DNA from: Tretioscincus oriximinensis
Lineage: Eukaryota > Chordata > Lepidosauria > Squamata > Gymnophthalmidae
NCBI GenBank assembly: GCA_022410635.1
Contig: JAJVDF010000206.1
Location: forward strand, 166,065 to 230,064
Direction of reading: 5' to 3'
DNA: 64,000 bases
The notes under the pieces are model-generated. The model was not told where the DNA came from. It did not search any database and saw nothing but the letters and a program-made list of their open reading frames with translations. Every line of letters starts with the position of its first letter. Within the stretch, counting starts at the first letter, position 1. The position numbers and the translations under genes were made by a program. This document shows positions 48,330-59,589 of this stretch, one piece after another.

Positions 48330-48825
48330 ACTTGTTAACTGAAGTAACAACTTCCAGAATATGGATAACATATGGACGAGCTGGGTAAATAATATTCAAT
48401 TAATCAAGGACAATAGAATTAAGGAACTAGAACTCAAGCTTATAACAAGGTGGTACAGAACGCCAGCCCAGCTATCACATATTACCCACATATCAACAGA
48501 CTGCTGGCATGCGTGTCAATTTATGACAATTACATGCATATGAGGTACGACTGCATAGAAGTTAAAAAAAATTGGCAAAGGATTCAAGCATTAGTTTATG
48601 AGATCACTCAAATCCAAATTCCAGCATCAGCATACATTAGTATGTAATGTTTTTGATAATAATAATATAGACTATAATAAACTGTATTTACTGACTCAAT
48701 GTATTGGAGCAGGACATATCGTAACAGCCAGAAGGGAAGGGATTTCTGTTTTGTCTGTATTCTTTATAATTCTGTATTGTCAATGTTCTAATAAAAACAA
48801 CAAAACAACAACAACAAACAACTTC
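48330..48825 (+). mobile_element. L1-type LINE ORF2 C-terminal fragment
   Basis: Conceptual pieces I-T-R-W-Y-R-T-P-A-Q-L, a degenerate C-W-H-A-C segment and V-K-K-N-W-Q-R-I-Q-A-L-V follow the L1 ORF2 C-terminal order, with frameshifts and stops. The 3' end is CTAATAAAAACAACAAAACA. It is 5'-truncated and antisense to LTBP1. Confidence 0.7.
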
Positions 48826-48959
48826 CAGAACTCACAAATGTATTGCTACTGTAAACATGCCTCTATCCTGACTTTCATATTTTGTCCTCCATCAGATGTA
48901 AAGCATCAGTAAAGACACAAGCAAAGGCAATCTAGTTGAAAATGTCTATTGCTGAGTTT

Positions 48960-49330
48960 TCAAGAAGGAAAAAACCCGGGAGCAAACATTGTGTGGCTTC
49001 CTTCCAAAGGGTTTGCCTCAGAATGAAGTTCACCTTCAAAACCTTTGCAGTTCTTCCCAATTTGGGTTACCCCAATCCTGGCTACCCATTGCCCATTGTG
49101 TAAACAATAACTGCATTGAATTTGGGGTCATGGGGACAGGGGAGAAGTTCCTTACCTCCCGCTGGCCAATGACCATCAGGGGGAGATCCAAAGAGGCTGC
49201 TGCTGCCAACACTCCTATAAGGTTAAATCGGCAGCAGCCGTTAAATGTTTTTTTTTCTTTTTCCCCATTTTTGTTCTGTGGATAAACGTGGCAGCAGGGA
49301 GGTGATCCACTGGTCCCCGCTATGGCCCCA
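48960..49330. repeat. Possible diverged DNA-transposon remnant
   Basis: It shares TTCCCAATTTGGGTTA and the neighbouring CTGGCTAC...TGCCC layout with 26920-27140. It is more GC-rich than its flanks. No termini were identified. Confidence 0.35.
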
Positions 49331-49469
49331 CCAACATGGCCCCAGCTGCTGCTACTATTCCAACACTGCTGTGAGAATGAGGGAATGGAGCTGAGCATGA
49401 AACTGTTGGGCAGATTGAAAATAAGTTCACTTTGCTGGTGCCAAAATCGCTTTTTTCACCACTGTGAGA

Positions 49470-49710
49470 ACTTGGTCTATCTGAACACTCAGAAGGCATT
49501 TGACAAAGTTCCTTAACAAAGGAATAAACTTACAGTTACGGAATAAGCTGGTAAATCCTATCCTAGCTTAGCAACTGACTAATAAATGGATAATTCTCCA
49601 AATGGAGATCACTAAAAGAAATGACCCGAGATTAATTTAGTTTATTCACAAATGATCTAGAAATAGGGATGCATGACAAAATATATGACAATAACAAATT
49701 GTTCAGGAAG
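49470..49710 (+). mobile_element. CR1 LINE internal fragment
   Basis: A T-Q-K-A-F-D-K-V-P motif matches the D-F-x-K-A-F-D-x-V core of CR1-type reverse transcriptase. It is followed by TTATTCACAAATGATCTAGA, which corresponds to the F-I-N-D-L region. It is heavily degraded. Confidence 0.55.
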
Positions 49711-50379
49711 TAATTATTTAGCAAAAACTGACAATGCAATTATTTATTTTATTTGTCCAACCCTACAAGGAATTCATGGTGGCAAGAAAGAAGGGACAGA
49801 AGAACCATTGTTGAGAATGTGCAGGAATGAGGTGATTGGGAAGTTTTTTAAAACACCTGACACATTTGCATCAATCATGCGACTATGAGATGATGATGTA
49901 AAGGGAAGTTAGGGACTGATCAATAGTTATGCCATGTAAAGAAAGAGGGGGAAATTGCGTGGAAGAACTAAAAGTCCTTATTCAAGCAAGTTCAGAATAA
50001 CATTTCCATGTAGTAATACAGACTAGTTCAAGTCATAGTTGCAATTCATTTTTCAGTGCTGATGTTGACTTTGCCTAACTTTAAGACAGTACTCTTAATT
50101 TGTTAGAGGATAGTATAATAGTCATAATATCTCTCACTATGCTTTTTCAGCTCAAGCATTTCCATTGTGTAATTCAATGGCAGTGGAGTATTATCTGGAT
50201 ATATCTGAGCTTATCTGTCCTTCTCAATTAGTACCTATTTTATAGAGTTAGCTCATCTGTTATATCTTAAATTTCTTAGCCTACAGGTACTATCAGAAGC
50301 CAGAGCCTTTTGTGTGGCAAAAGGAAGTCATTGACAAATCAGTTCCAGGTAGCTCTGCTGCTGTTACTTTACTTTTACT

Positions 50380-51525
50380 TTACTATTTGATATATACCCC
50401 TCNCACCAAACAAAGGGCTCTGGGCAGCTCACAATGCAATACAAACCATAAAATACAAGATGATTATATAAAACCAGTACAATTCAACATGAATTATAAA
50501 AACTGATCCAGGAAATATTTAAAAACAAATTACAATCATAACCCCCCAAACGTTTACCAATTCACACCCAAAGGGCAATGTTAAAACAACAGTGGAAGCA
50601 GATCAGCCTCAGACTAGACTGAAGGCCTGGTGGAACAACTCTGTTTACAAGCTCTCCGAAAAGCTCTTGACAGTTCTTGAATTGCTCAAGTACTCACAGA
50701 GAGGGTATTCCACGAGAGAGAATGCCCTATTTTTGGTGACCGAAAGTCGGGCCTCACTGATACCAGGAACCTGTAACTGATTAAGATCCATAGATGACCT
50801 CAATGTTCTCCTGGGTATATAGAGGGCAAGCCGGTCTTACAAATATGAGGGCCCTGAGCCATGTAAAGCTTTAAAGGTCACAAGCAGCTCCTTGAACTGG
50901 ATCCAGAACTCAATCNGCAACCAGTGCAGTTCCCGTAAAATAGGGGAAATGTGGGCCTCACGAGGGGCACCTGTTAATAAACGGGCTGCTGCATTCTGGA
51001 CAAACTTCAGCCTCCAGATAAGGCGCAATGGAAGCCCGGTGTAGATGGTTACAATAATTCAGCCTAGTGGTAACCGTCGCAAGGATCACACTGGCTAGAT
51101 CATGGTGAGAGAGGTAAGGGGCCAACAGCTGAGTTGTCTCAGGTAGAAGAAGGCTGTTTGAACTGAGCGCACCACCTGGTTCTCCATGGAAAGGTTAGAG
51201 TCCAGGTGGACACCCAAACTCTTGACAATGGGGAGAGTACACAGAGAGCTCTCCCCGAAAAGAGGCAGCTGNAGTCCACCAGGTTCAGCCCCACAGCCCA
51301 GGCAGAGGACCTCCGTCTTCAATGGGTTTAATTTCAACCTGCTACTGATTAACCAGTTCACGATGGCTTCTAGGCAATGGGAGAGAATGTCTGGGACAGA
51401 AGCTGACTGACTCTCCATAAGAAGGAGGAGCTGAGTGTCATCAGCATACTGATGGCAGATCAGTCCATGATTCCGGATTATATTTAAAACATATGTATTT
51501 ATGTATGTCATTCCAAAAGCCATTT
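50380..51525 (-). mobile_element. L2-type LINE, 3' part of ORF2 and 3' UTR
   Basis: Frames include H-Q-Y-A-D-D-T-Q-L (the YADD catalytic motif), L-K-L-N-P-L-K-T-E, S-L-G-V-H-L-D-S-N-L, then Q-N-A-A-A-R-L-L-T-G-A and L-R-E-L-H-W-L. The C-terminal segment R-A-F-S-L-V-E-Y-P-L precedes the 3' UTR (about 50380-50640). Frameshifts separate the frames, so it is inactive. Same strand as LTBP1. A 3' UTR fragment of the same family is at 60140-60395. Confidence 0.8.
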
Positions 51526-51720
51526 TGGTATAGTTTTAATTTGCTTTAACCAAATTCCCCCCACCCCTGTAAATTAAGAAAAATGTACAGAATATTCAGC
51601 AGGAATAGTGTAAAATCTCAGTTATTATAAACAANTCAAAAATTAATACACCTTGTCTAGATTGCAAATATCCTATAGAACACTAATATTTGAGTTTAAT
51701 TAAGAGTAGCTGAAAAAACT

Positions 51721-51954
51721 ACCGTATTTACTCGAGTATAAAGCGAGTTTTTCAGCACATTTTTATGCTGAAAAAGCCCCCCCCACTTTTTATTCAGGTC
51801 TCGTCATTCAGCCAGTAAGAAGGAACCTCCTTCTTGCTTTTTTCTGCTTCCCTGTTGCTGCTGAACTCCACATGGCTGAAGGGGGGGGGAGGAGGGATCA
51901 GGGAAAGAACAAATTTTCCTCTGTCAAGGACACCACCCCACAGCCACTTATTCT
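51721..51954. repeat. Dispersed element beginning ACCGTATTTACTCGAGTATA
   Basis: The TACTCGAGTATA palindrome and a TTTTTCAGCACA...TGCTGAAAAA hairpin open the element. A C/G-rich interior follows until L1 sequence starts near 51955. Its right part may continue after 52820, beyond the L1 insertion. Confidence 0.45.
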
Positions 51955-52818
51955 TTTTTAAAAAAAAAATTAAATTCTTTTCTGTGCAAGTGTATCGGCA
52001 ATACATACATACCATGTTAATTCTCAATATACATTTTTCTTCCTTACCCCCACCCGGTATCTCCCTTATCCCTCCCCCCCTAGGCTATTGATATATGCCT
52101 ATATAGAATTGAGAAAAAGTTATTTAAATTTCAAAAATCAATCTAAGGTTATATAATTTTGAGGGTTGTACCATTTTTTGTATTAAACAATTATATATTC
52201 TTGCCCATGTTTCTTTCATTTCTCTTATTTTGTTAATATTGTTCAAATGATAAATCTTAGTTGAGCTTATATTTACCAGCATCTTAGCGATTATATAATT
52301 GTACCATATTGTTGTATTTCTTTTTGTAAGATCTTTCCACCAACTTAAAAACATCAATTGGGCACACGTTAATAAATCTTTGATATTCTTCCTTTGCGGT
52401 GTTGTTTGTATGTTATCTAGGTCAGATAGTATCATGATCATTTTATTATTTGAAGTCAAGTTTGTTTGTAATATATTATTTATTTATTTTTGAATTATCA
52501 GCCAGAAGTCTTTCCGATTCTTGTATTAATACATTGTTTATCCATCTGTTCTTTAATTCCTTTATTATAGATTTATTCATACAATTAATAATTGCATATA
52601 TTTCAGAAGCAATTTTCTTTTCCTCTTTTATTACTTTATATATGATTTTTCCTATTTACTATCCTCTAGACTTATAATGTCCTTTATCGACCTATCTGTT
52701 ATATATTGATATATATCTCTTGATTGTAGCCAATATTCTTGTCCCTTTTTTTCTAGTATTTCCTGAAAAGGGAGTGGTTCTAAATTGGGTTTATATAGCT
52801 GGTGTAATCTAGTTATTC
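51955..52818 (-). mobile_element. L1-type LINE, 3' part
   Basis: The minus strand encodes R-I-T-R-L-H-Q-L-Y-K-P-N and F-Q-E-I-L-E-K-K-G-Q-E-Y-W, which resemble L1 ORF2. After a frame break it encodes S-W-W-K-D-L-T-K-R-N-T-T and E-T-W-A-R-I-Y-N-C-L near the protein end. The 3' end is T/A-rich. TTATTCT occurs at both borders (51948-51954 and 52813-52819) and may be a short target duplication. Confidence 0.65.
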
Positions 52819-52940
52819 TACCGTGCTGCTGCCTGGGGAATAGAGGGTCGAATTTTAAAGGAAAAGGAGCCATCAGAGCTGACGGCTGCAGCTGAGCAAT
52901 GCTTTCTGGGGTTCTGGAAGGAACCTCGGAGCGTGCCATA

Positions 52941-53150
52941 GCTGCTCCAATGCCGGAGGCAGGGTTTTGCACCTGCTGTCAGGCAAAGTGCGCCAACTCG
53001 CCTCCAACAGAGCAAAAACGGCTGAGTTTTTGACAGGAGAACAGCTTTGTTCTCCTGTAACAAACACAGGCGTTTTTTCTCTGCTGGAGGCAAGTTGGCA
53101 TGCTTTGCCTGACAACAGGTGCGAAACCCTGCCTCTAGCTGAGGAGCAAC
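52941..53150. repeat. 210-bp inverted repeat
   Basis: Left GCACCTGCTGTCAGGCAAAG faces CTTTGCCTGACAACAGGTGC. The arms extend symmetrically around a centre near 53045 (GGAGAACAGC/TTTGTTCTCC), with scattered mismatches. The open reading frames through it are by-products of the symmetry. Confidence 0.85.
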
Positions 53151-53161
53151 TACGCACACAC

Positions 53162-53215
53162 ATGCTTGTTGTGAGACAGGCAGAAGAGAGGTTCTGCTTG
53201 TCTCACTACAAGCAT
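53162..53215. repeat. 54-bp hairpin
   Basis: ATGCTTGTTGTGAGACAGGC is mirrored by TTGTCTCACTACAAGCAT around GAGAGG. It directly follows the larger inverted repeat and precedes an alternating purine/pyrimidine (GT/GC) stretch at 53218-53253. Confidence 0.8.
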
Positions 53216-53425
53216 CCGTATGTGCGCACGNGTGTGTGCACACGCGTGCACGCACCCCCACCCCACCCCTGCCCCAGTTTCGGGCTGCCATATTTTGGGT
53301 GATTTTTTAAAACTTTTTTACTCCTCTTGCCCCCCGCCCCGCAGGTCTCCTGTTTTTCCCAGCCAAGGCCACCTCCCCTTTCCTTTTTTAGGAATGTCTG
53401 GAACAAGCTTGGCCATTCACAATCA

Positions 53426-53504
53426 GGGGCTGCCATAGTNTACATTAGCATGTGGATGGCAGGCACCAATTCCGAGATCCAGCCCAGAATAAAGCTCAAT
53501 GGGG
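53426..53504 (+). repeat. Foldback element, left half
   Basis: GGGGCTGCCATAGT to AGAATAAAGCTCAATGGGG recurs inverted at 54433-54514. A third, direct partial copy is at 54539-54602. A CR1 fragment sits between the two halves. Confidence 0.65.
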
Positions 53505-53510
53505 AAAGGA

Positions 53511-54415
53511 CCTTAAGAACATAAGAAGAGCCATACTGGATCAAGCCACAGCCCATCTAGTCCAGCATTCGGTCTCACACAGACGCCCACCAGATGCACC
53601 TGGGCAGTCTGAGCAGAGGAAAGCAAAATATGCACCTGTTCATAACTCCCTGCAAATGGCATTTCAGGAGTCCTGCCTGTTGCTCCATCTTGGAGGCAAC
53701 ATCCAGACATCCATCCTAGTACCCCCATTTATACCCTTGGAGTCCAGTTCTCACTTTTCTACCCATCAGTTTTAAGGAGTGCCCTCTGGTCCTAGTATTA
53801 TGTGATAGAGAAAACATTTTTTCTCTATTCACCCTGTCCACCCCATGCATGATTTTGTACACTTCAATCAGATCACCTCTCAAACGTTCCCTTTTGAGGC
53901 TAAAGAGGCCCAGATGTTGCAGCCTGACTTCATAAGGGAGGTGCTCCAGATCTTTGATAATTTTTGTTGTCCTTTTCTGCACCTTCTCTAGTTCCACAAT
54001 ATCCCTCTTGAGATGTGGTAACCAGAATTGAACACAGTATTCCAAATGTGGTCTCACCACAGATTTATAAAGAGGCAAAACAACATTTACTGACTTGTTT
54101 TCGATTCCTTTCTTAATTATCCCTAACATGGAATTTGCCTTTTTTGCTGCTGCTGCACAATGGGTTGACATCTTCATTGAATTGTCCACCAACACCCCAA
54201 GATCCTTTTCTTGATCGGTTACAGAAAGCTTGGTTCCCATCAGGTGGTAGTAGTAATTGGGGTTCTTTGCCCCAATGTGCATGACCTTGTACTTGCTTAA
54301 ATCGAAGTGCATTTCCCACTTTGATGCCCACTCATCCAATTCAATAGATCACTCTGGAGTGCCTTACAATAATTTTCAGTTTTCACTACCCTGAACAGTT
54401 TAAAATCAACCTTAA
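53511..54415 (-). mobile_element. CR1 LINE 3' part with partial reverse-transcriptase frame
   Basis: A 207-codon frame (53716-54339) contains Y-K-V-M-H-I-G, D-L-G-V-L-V-D, R-P-H-L-E-Y-C-V-Q-F-W, E-K-V-Q-K-R and G-L-F-S-L-K-R-E-R-L-R-G-D-L, which is the CR1 ORF2 C-terminal region. Upstream (54345-54415), in another frame, K-L-F-R-V-V-K-T-E-N continues the same protein after a frameshift. The 3' end is the CR1 terminus TTCTTATGTTCTTA at 53511-53524. It is the best preserved CR1 in the window, but inactive. Confidence 0.9.
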
Positions 54416-54432
54416 AATCAATTGAAGACCTG

Positions 54433-54602
54433 ACCCCATTGAGCCTTATTCTGGGCTGTACCTCAGTACAGACCTTGGCCATCAACACATGCCAGTGTAG
54501 ACTATGGCAGCCCATGGGCCTCGTAAAGTCCAACCTTGCATGTGGATGGCAGGCTCCAATTCTGTGATCTAGCCCTGAATCTTTATTGGGGACAGTCAAG
54601 GT
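54433..54602. repeat. Foldback element, right half with inverted and direct copies
   Basis: CCCCATTGAGCCTTATTCTG to GACTATGGCAGCCCA (54433-54514) is the inverted counterpart of 53426-53504. GCATGTGGATGGCAGGCTCC to TTTATTGGGGA (54539-54591) repeats it in direct orientation. Confidence 0.6.
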
Positions 54603-55149
54603 CTTAAATCAACACGGTCTAAAAGCTTGGTCCGTTTATGTATGAATGGTAGTGATTCTACAAATTGTCTTGTTATATATTGCAGAGTTATATTTATATA
54701 ATATGTTCATTTTGTATTGATATATGTATTAAATATCTGATGGATTTATAGTTTGGTTTTTTTAAAGAGTTTTTAATAATTTTTTGTGGCTAAAACCTCT
54801 AAGTGAATTGTGGTTGTTTTTCTGGTGTGTTGTATTCCTGGTTTTTCTTATGAGTTGGATAGGTTGTTTAACAATAACAAATGACCATCTTCCAGTATTT
54901 CATCTTCTGGCAACATCTTTGTTTCCAGCTTTATGGGTGTCAGTTGTATTTCTGCTGCTTTTCTGAGCTATTGTTTCATAATGACAAGAACCTATTTGTA
55001 ATTACTGTGATTTTGTAACAATTGACATTAAGATTGTGATAAATTAAAATTGTTCTAATTTTATGTTTATTCTGAGTTTATGTTTTATTTTTAAATTGCC
55101 TAGTCTTTATTAAATCTGTGATGTTCAAGTACAATCAATCAATNAATAC

Positions 55150-55293
55150 CTGGTGTAGATCGTGAGCGACAAAGTCCAGTCATTGGGTCAAATTCCTGGT
55201 TTTCGTCAGAGCACAGACACAAGAAGGAGCCTTCCACATTTTCACAGAGGGCCTCCCCACATATTCCACTAAGCATTTCACATTCATTTACAT
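55150..55293 (-). CDS. LTBP1: LTBP1 exon: EGF-like module preceding the LAP-binding TB module
   Basis: A 144-nt exon encoding D-V-N-E-C followed by C-G-E-A-L-C-E-N-V-E-G-S-F-L-C and a tail ending R-S-R-S-T-P, with six cysteines. This is the last EGF-like module before the LAP-docking TB module in known LTBP1. The acceptor is TTTTTTTAAG, an AAG rather than the usual CAG or TAG. The donor is G|GTATTN, with an undetermined base at +6 (55144). The intron that follows is 11.1 kb, the longest in the window. Confidence 0.95.
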
Positions 55294-55485
55294 CTTAAAA
55301 AAATGAAATACAAAATTGATTCAAACATTTGATTCTAATATCCATTTGTATTTATAGTACTTTCAAATGTAAAACAATGAACATTTAGTTTTAATGTTTG
55401 AACGCTATCTACCGTGTCTTTCAGAATGCATTTGGTGATTTCCAAAACAGCATAACTCAAATAGTTAAAATCTATTAAAGAGGCA

Positions 55486-56513
55486 GTGGTGTGCTCTCTC
55501 CTTAAGGAGCCTTCCCTGGATCCAGAAGAGTTAAACAACTACCGCCCGGTGGCCAACATACCCTTCCTGGGCAAGGTACTGGAGAGGGGCATGGCTGTGC
55601 AACTGCAGACATGCTTGGAAGAAACAGATTATCTAGACCCATTTCAATCTGGCTTCAGGCCTGGTCACGGCACAGAAACCACCTTGGTCACCCTGCTTGA
55701 TTACCTTCTCCAGGAGAGGGATGGGGCAATGCCCTGTTGGTTCTCCTGGACCTGTCAGCGGCTTTTGATACCATTGACCATGGTATTCTCCTGGAGAAGC
55801 TATGGAGTTTAGGAATTGGTGTCAATGCATTGCAGTGGTTCTGGTCCTATCTCCAAGGCCGCCTCCAGAGAGTCTTGTTCAACACTCTGAGAGCTTACAT
55901 CTATATAACATCTATATGAAGCCACTGGGAGAGGTCATCAGGAGATTTGGAGTAAAGTGTCATAAGTATGCAGATGACCCATCTCTGTACGCTCTCTGTC
56001 CCATCTGAATCAGGAGAGGCGATTGAAATGCTTGACAGGTGCCTGGAGGCAGTGATGGGCTGGATGGGGGTCAATAAACATGAGGAACTGTATTGTGGGG
56101 TCACGGCATTAGAAAGGTTGAGAACCACCGATCTAAAGGAACGCCTTTTTCCATACCAACCTGCCCGTGCCTTAAGATCTGCAGGGGAGGCTCTCCTGGT
56201 TGTACCGCCCCTTTCAACAGTTAATGGAGTGGGAACCTGGGCTAAGGCCTTCTCAGTAGTTGCCCCCAGTCCTTGGAATAGTCTTTCCCTTGAGGTGCGT
56301 CTGACATCATCGTTGTATGGTTTGAGAAGATCCTTGGAGATGCACCTATTTCACCTGGCCTTAGGCTGAAGAGAATGTTCATTTTTGTCCCCACTTTTAG
56401 ATATTGTTTTTATACTGTTTTTATCTGTTAATTTTGTGATGGTATTTTATTGTTTGCCGCTATGAGACTTTCGGGTATGTGGCGGGGTATAAATATAAAT
56501 AAATAAATATTGG
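55486..56513 (+). mobile_element. L2-type LINE with internal deletions
   Basis: It has N-N-Y-R-P-V-A-N-I-P-F-L-G-K, F-Q-S-G-F-R-P-G-H-G-T-E-T and, one frame away, [15 protein letters not shown], all core reverse-transcriptase motifs. A later C-H-K-Y-A-D-D-P remnant is followed by a jump into the C-terminal A-R-A-L-R-S-A-G-E-A region and a 3' UTR ending (AAAT)n. It starts about 190 bp from LTBP1 exon 55150-55293, antisense to the gene. Confidence 0.85.
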
Positions 56514-56659
56514 ATTCTGATGCCATCAGATAGAATATCAAAGCCACTAAAACAAAAACTGAATGAATAAGACTTTTCTCCCTATGCTCAATTCCACAAA
56601 GGAAGATCAAACTACATTTTATCTTATTCTTAACATGTATTTTCTTCATTGAACAACTA

Positions 56660-56919
56660 CAGTGGTACCTCGGTTCTCGAACGTCTTGAATGTCGACCAA
56701 ATCGGTGTTCGACCAGGCGATTCCAGAAACTTTTGTCCTGGAATCCGAACACATATTTGGAACTCGAACTTCCTTCTGCGTTTTTTCGGCCAGGCGCGCC
56801 TTGCTTGCGTCATCAGTGTGTGTTTTTTCGGCCCGGCGCGCCTTGCTTCGGTTCTCGAACAATTTGGTTCTTGACCGTCCTGCCGGAACGAATTCTGTTC
56901 GAGAACCGAGGTACCACTG
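56660..56919. mobile_element. 260-bp mariner-type MITE
   Basis: CAGTGGTACCTCGGTTCTCG at the left and CGAGAACCGAGGTACCACTG at the right are perfect inverted termini, flanked by TA at 56658-56659 and 56920-56921. The interior contains two direct copies of a TTTTTTCGGCC...GGCGCGCCTTGCTT segment. Chance frames through it are not genes. Confidence 0.85.
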
Positions 56920-56942
56920 TATCTGGAAAGCAGAGAGCCCAC

Positions 56943-57165
56943 ATCTAANCCAGCATTTGCATCTGGCCACTCTCATGCAAAAAAGGAAAGATGTTCACCT
57001 ATTTTCCCAGAGGCAATATCAAGGCATCTATCCTAGTTATTGATATAGTTGGCTTCCATGAATTTGTCTAATCCTGTCTTAAAGCTATCCACACTGCTAG
57101 AGCTACCACTACCTTTCCTGGAAGTAAATTCCATAGGTAAAAAAATCCTGATATAAAATTTTGTT
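56943..57165 (-). mobile_element. CR1 LINE 3' fragment
   Basis: On the minus strand it has TGGAATTTACTTCCAGGAAA, GATAGCTTTAAGACAGGATT and AGACAAATTCATGGAAGCCA, the usual CR1 3' order. It lies next to the mariner-type element. Confidence 0.65.
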
Positions 57166-57780
57166 AGCTGTGAAAATTGCTCTCTGAATGTGTCAACAAC
57201 AAATGGTCTTTTTGCCTTCGTTAACTGAATAATTCTACTTCGGCCAGTTTATGAAACTACCAACATCTTCTTACTTTGTAACATTCTGCTTGACCAAAAT
57301 ATCTTGAGTTTTGCTTTGGAAAAAAAGGTGTCCTATTTTGTTGTGTGTTTCGTTGTTATATTGTTATGCATATAAAAATAAATAAATTCAAAAATAAAGC
57401 TTTCTGATCATTTTTTGATCTGAAATTGTGGGGAACTTCCATGGATGAGATACAAAATGTTCTCATGTGTACACTTTTATGGAAATAGAATCTGCCAACC
57501 TAATGTGGACCAGATGATAGTCTTGGCCAAGCCTCATGAGAACTATAGTCCTAAACATCTGCAGAACACCAATCTGGGAAACAATATTGTACAGTCATAA
57601 TGTGGAGGCAATTCTTTTTACTTCAGTTTACTGCAATTACCTTTCTCACCACCTCTGTAGAAGCTATGACTAGAATCAGTACTTTGCTTTTTGAGATTGA
57701 GTTCCTCTAAATGCTGTGCTATCAGTAATACTGCAGCAGATGCAAGCAATTTAGATCTAGGTTTTTACCAACATTGTGGT
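57166..57780. other. LTBP1 intron sequence, no named feature
   Basis: Ordinary AT-rich intron. I see nothing to name. Confidence 0.4.
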
Positions 57781-57992
57781 ATAGGCTGACCAGATGACCC
57801 CTTTTGGGTTTTTTTTTTTTAAACCTGGTTTTGGGGTGCCTCCCAGTTTTTTCTGAGGAAATTTTTTTCAAAGAAAAATTCTTTTGAATTTTTTTTGTTT
57901 TTTAATTTTTTGTTCCTCAGAAAAAACTGGGAGGCACCCCCAAAACGGGTTTTTAACCCTTCCCCCCAAAAGGGGTCATCTAGTCAGCCTAT
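57781..57992. mobile_element. Complete foldback element
   Basis: ATAGGCTGACCAGATGACCC at the left is mirrored by GGGGTCATCTAGTCAGCCTA at the right. The inner arms GGGTGCCTCCCAGTTTTTTC and AAAAAACTGGGAGGCACCCC surround a T/A-rich loop. Partial relatives are at 5920 and 10066. No coding capacity. Confidence 0.75.
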
Positions 57993-58640
57993 GTTAGAGC
58001 CAATTGATAGCTTTTTGGATTCTGTTTCCTTTCTTTTATTCAGTCCATTAAAGGAAAATCTTTAAATAGAAAACCTTGAGTAGAAGATTTTTTTACATTT
58101 GTCCTTAGATCAGAATATATGCCAATTCAAGCCTCATCCTTTTCCACACCTATTATGATCTAGGACAACTTCTATCTTCCATAAACCCACTTCAACCAAG
58201 CAGGATAAAGTGGTGGACTTCCTAAAGAAGCCCAACTGGGCTAATCTTGATGAACATGAGAATTCTGGCCAAGAACCAGGAAATATTCTGGAAGTTTGAG
58301 TACTAATGAAATGTACCCTCTCAGGAAAAAGTGAAATTNAGGAACAAGTTTCCTGGTCTTCATAGGCTCCATGCTGATTTTAAAGCAAGCTGCCTCCATA
58401 AGAGTCTAAATAAACATTCTGTTTTGATTTGTGAATGGTTTGATATTGTTAAAAAAGAAATCATGCAAGAATGGGTTTTCTTATTTGGTTCCAATTGTTC
58501 AAATTACATAGCTGCATCACTTTTCCTATTTCAGTATGAATAGATAAGCATCTAATAAGAATGATAGGAAAAGATCATCACCTGGCATATGAATGAAAAT
58601 GGGTCAAAAGGCAAGCANTAAACCATGCCTAACAACTCAC

Positions 58641-58766
58641 CAACACATCCTTGCCCATCTTGTAGGTACTGATAGCCCTGATAGCAAAGGCATCGGAATG
58701 ATCCCAATGAGTTTTCACAGAACCCATGACTGCTACAAATGGTGTCATTGGAACATTCATCCATAT
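58641..58766 (-). CDS. LTBP1: LTBP1 exon: calcium-binding EGF-like module
   Basis: A 126-nt exon encoding a complete module that opens D-M-D-E-C and carries six cysteines, including C-E-N-S-L-G-S-F-R-C-L-C. A potential N-glycosylation sequon (Asn-Asp-Thr) lies between the first two cysteines. The acceptor is TTTTCAG and the donor is the strong G|GTGAGT. The exon is phase 1 at both ends, like its neighbours, so its loss would not shift the frame. It joins without a gap to the exon at 55150-55293. Confidence 0.95.
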
Positions 58767-59190
58767 CTGAAAATAAGATACAATAATTCACACAGGTAGA
58801 AATAAGCAATTTTTTAAGATAAAAAAGGCAGAATTAACAATAATCCTAATTTTCTAATATATAGTTCAAAGAAACTTTAAATTAATATCTTTAAAATAAG
58901 ATTCATGTATTAAATTCATGTATGGATTAAAAAACACATTAGGGAGCTTTTCTAGGTCCAGGAGAAAGGTGATGTGGAAGCAAGCACTGATGATATGAAC
59001 TCTAGTTTGAGCTGGGAAGGAAACTGTAAACAGAGCAAGAAAAAAGGGACCTAGATCATAAATCTGTTTGCACCAATGTTTCTGTTGGTTCCTGTTTCCC
59101 AAGAGACTAAATGTTACCTATGTAAAATATACTTAAAAGGGGACAGGAGACCTGTCTTGGGGTAATCACTGACTGCATCAGCTGTTGGTT

Positions 59191-59478
59191 GAGGCATGGA
59201 TAACTCAGTTGCTAAGGAGCCGGTTTCGAAGCCCTGTGTCAGATGTAGGGAGGGGTGAGCCCCTTCTACTAGCCTGTAGCTCTAGCCAACTCAGCTATTT
59301 GAAAGCATGCATTGCAAGAAATTGCAACTGACTGCAAGTAGATACATGGGAACCACCATAGCCTGGTGGGGAAGATAGAATTTGAGCCTTTGGGCAAAAA
59401 TACCCTCGTAAGCCACTTTGANTCCTTTTGAAAGGTAAGAAAATGGTGGTATAAGAACCCAGTTCTTCTTCTTTTTCA
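59191..59478 (+). mobile_element. tRNA-derived SINE, near full length
   Basis: An A-box-like TGGATAACTCAGTTGCTAAG, a B-box-like GGTTTCGAAGCCCTGTG, the body AATTGCAACTGACTGCAAGT and the end TATAAGAACCCAGTTCTTCT. It has one undetermined base, at 59422. It has the best preserved tRNA-like head of the family. Confidence 0.8.
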
Positions 59479-59589
59479 CAGCTCTTTGGAGCTCCCAGTT
59501 TACTCCTTAAAAAAATTAGCTTACACCTTTCCTTCCTGCACAACACTAGAAGCAGGGGACACTCTACGAAGCTGATGTATAGGATAAAC

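Noticed and set aside
52818..53291. 157-codon minus-strand frame, with other long frames overlapping it on both strands
   Set aside because: It runs through a 210-bp inverted repeat and GT/GC-rich sequence. Frames open on both strands here are a product of symmetry and GC content. It contains an undetermined base and resembles no family.
56428..56976. 182-codon minus-strand frame
   Set aside because: It spans the L2 tail, the mariner-type element and the start of a CR1 fragment. The duplicated A-R-R-A segments come from the internal repeat of the MITE.
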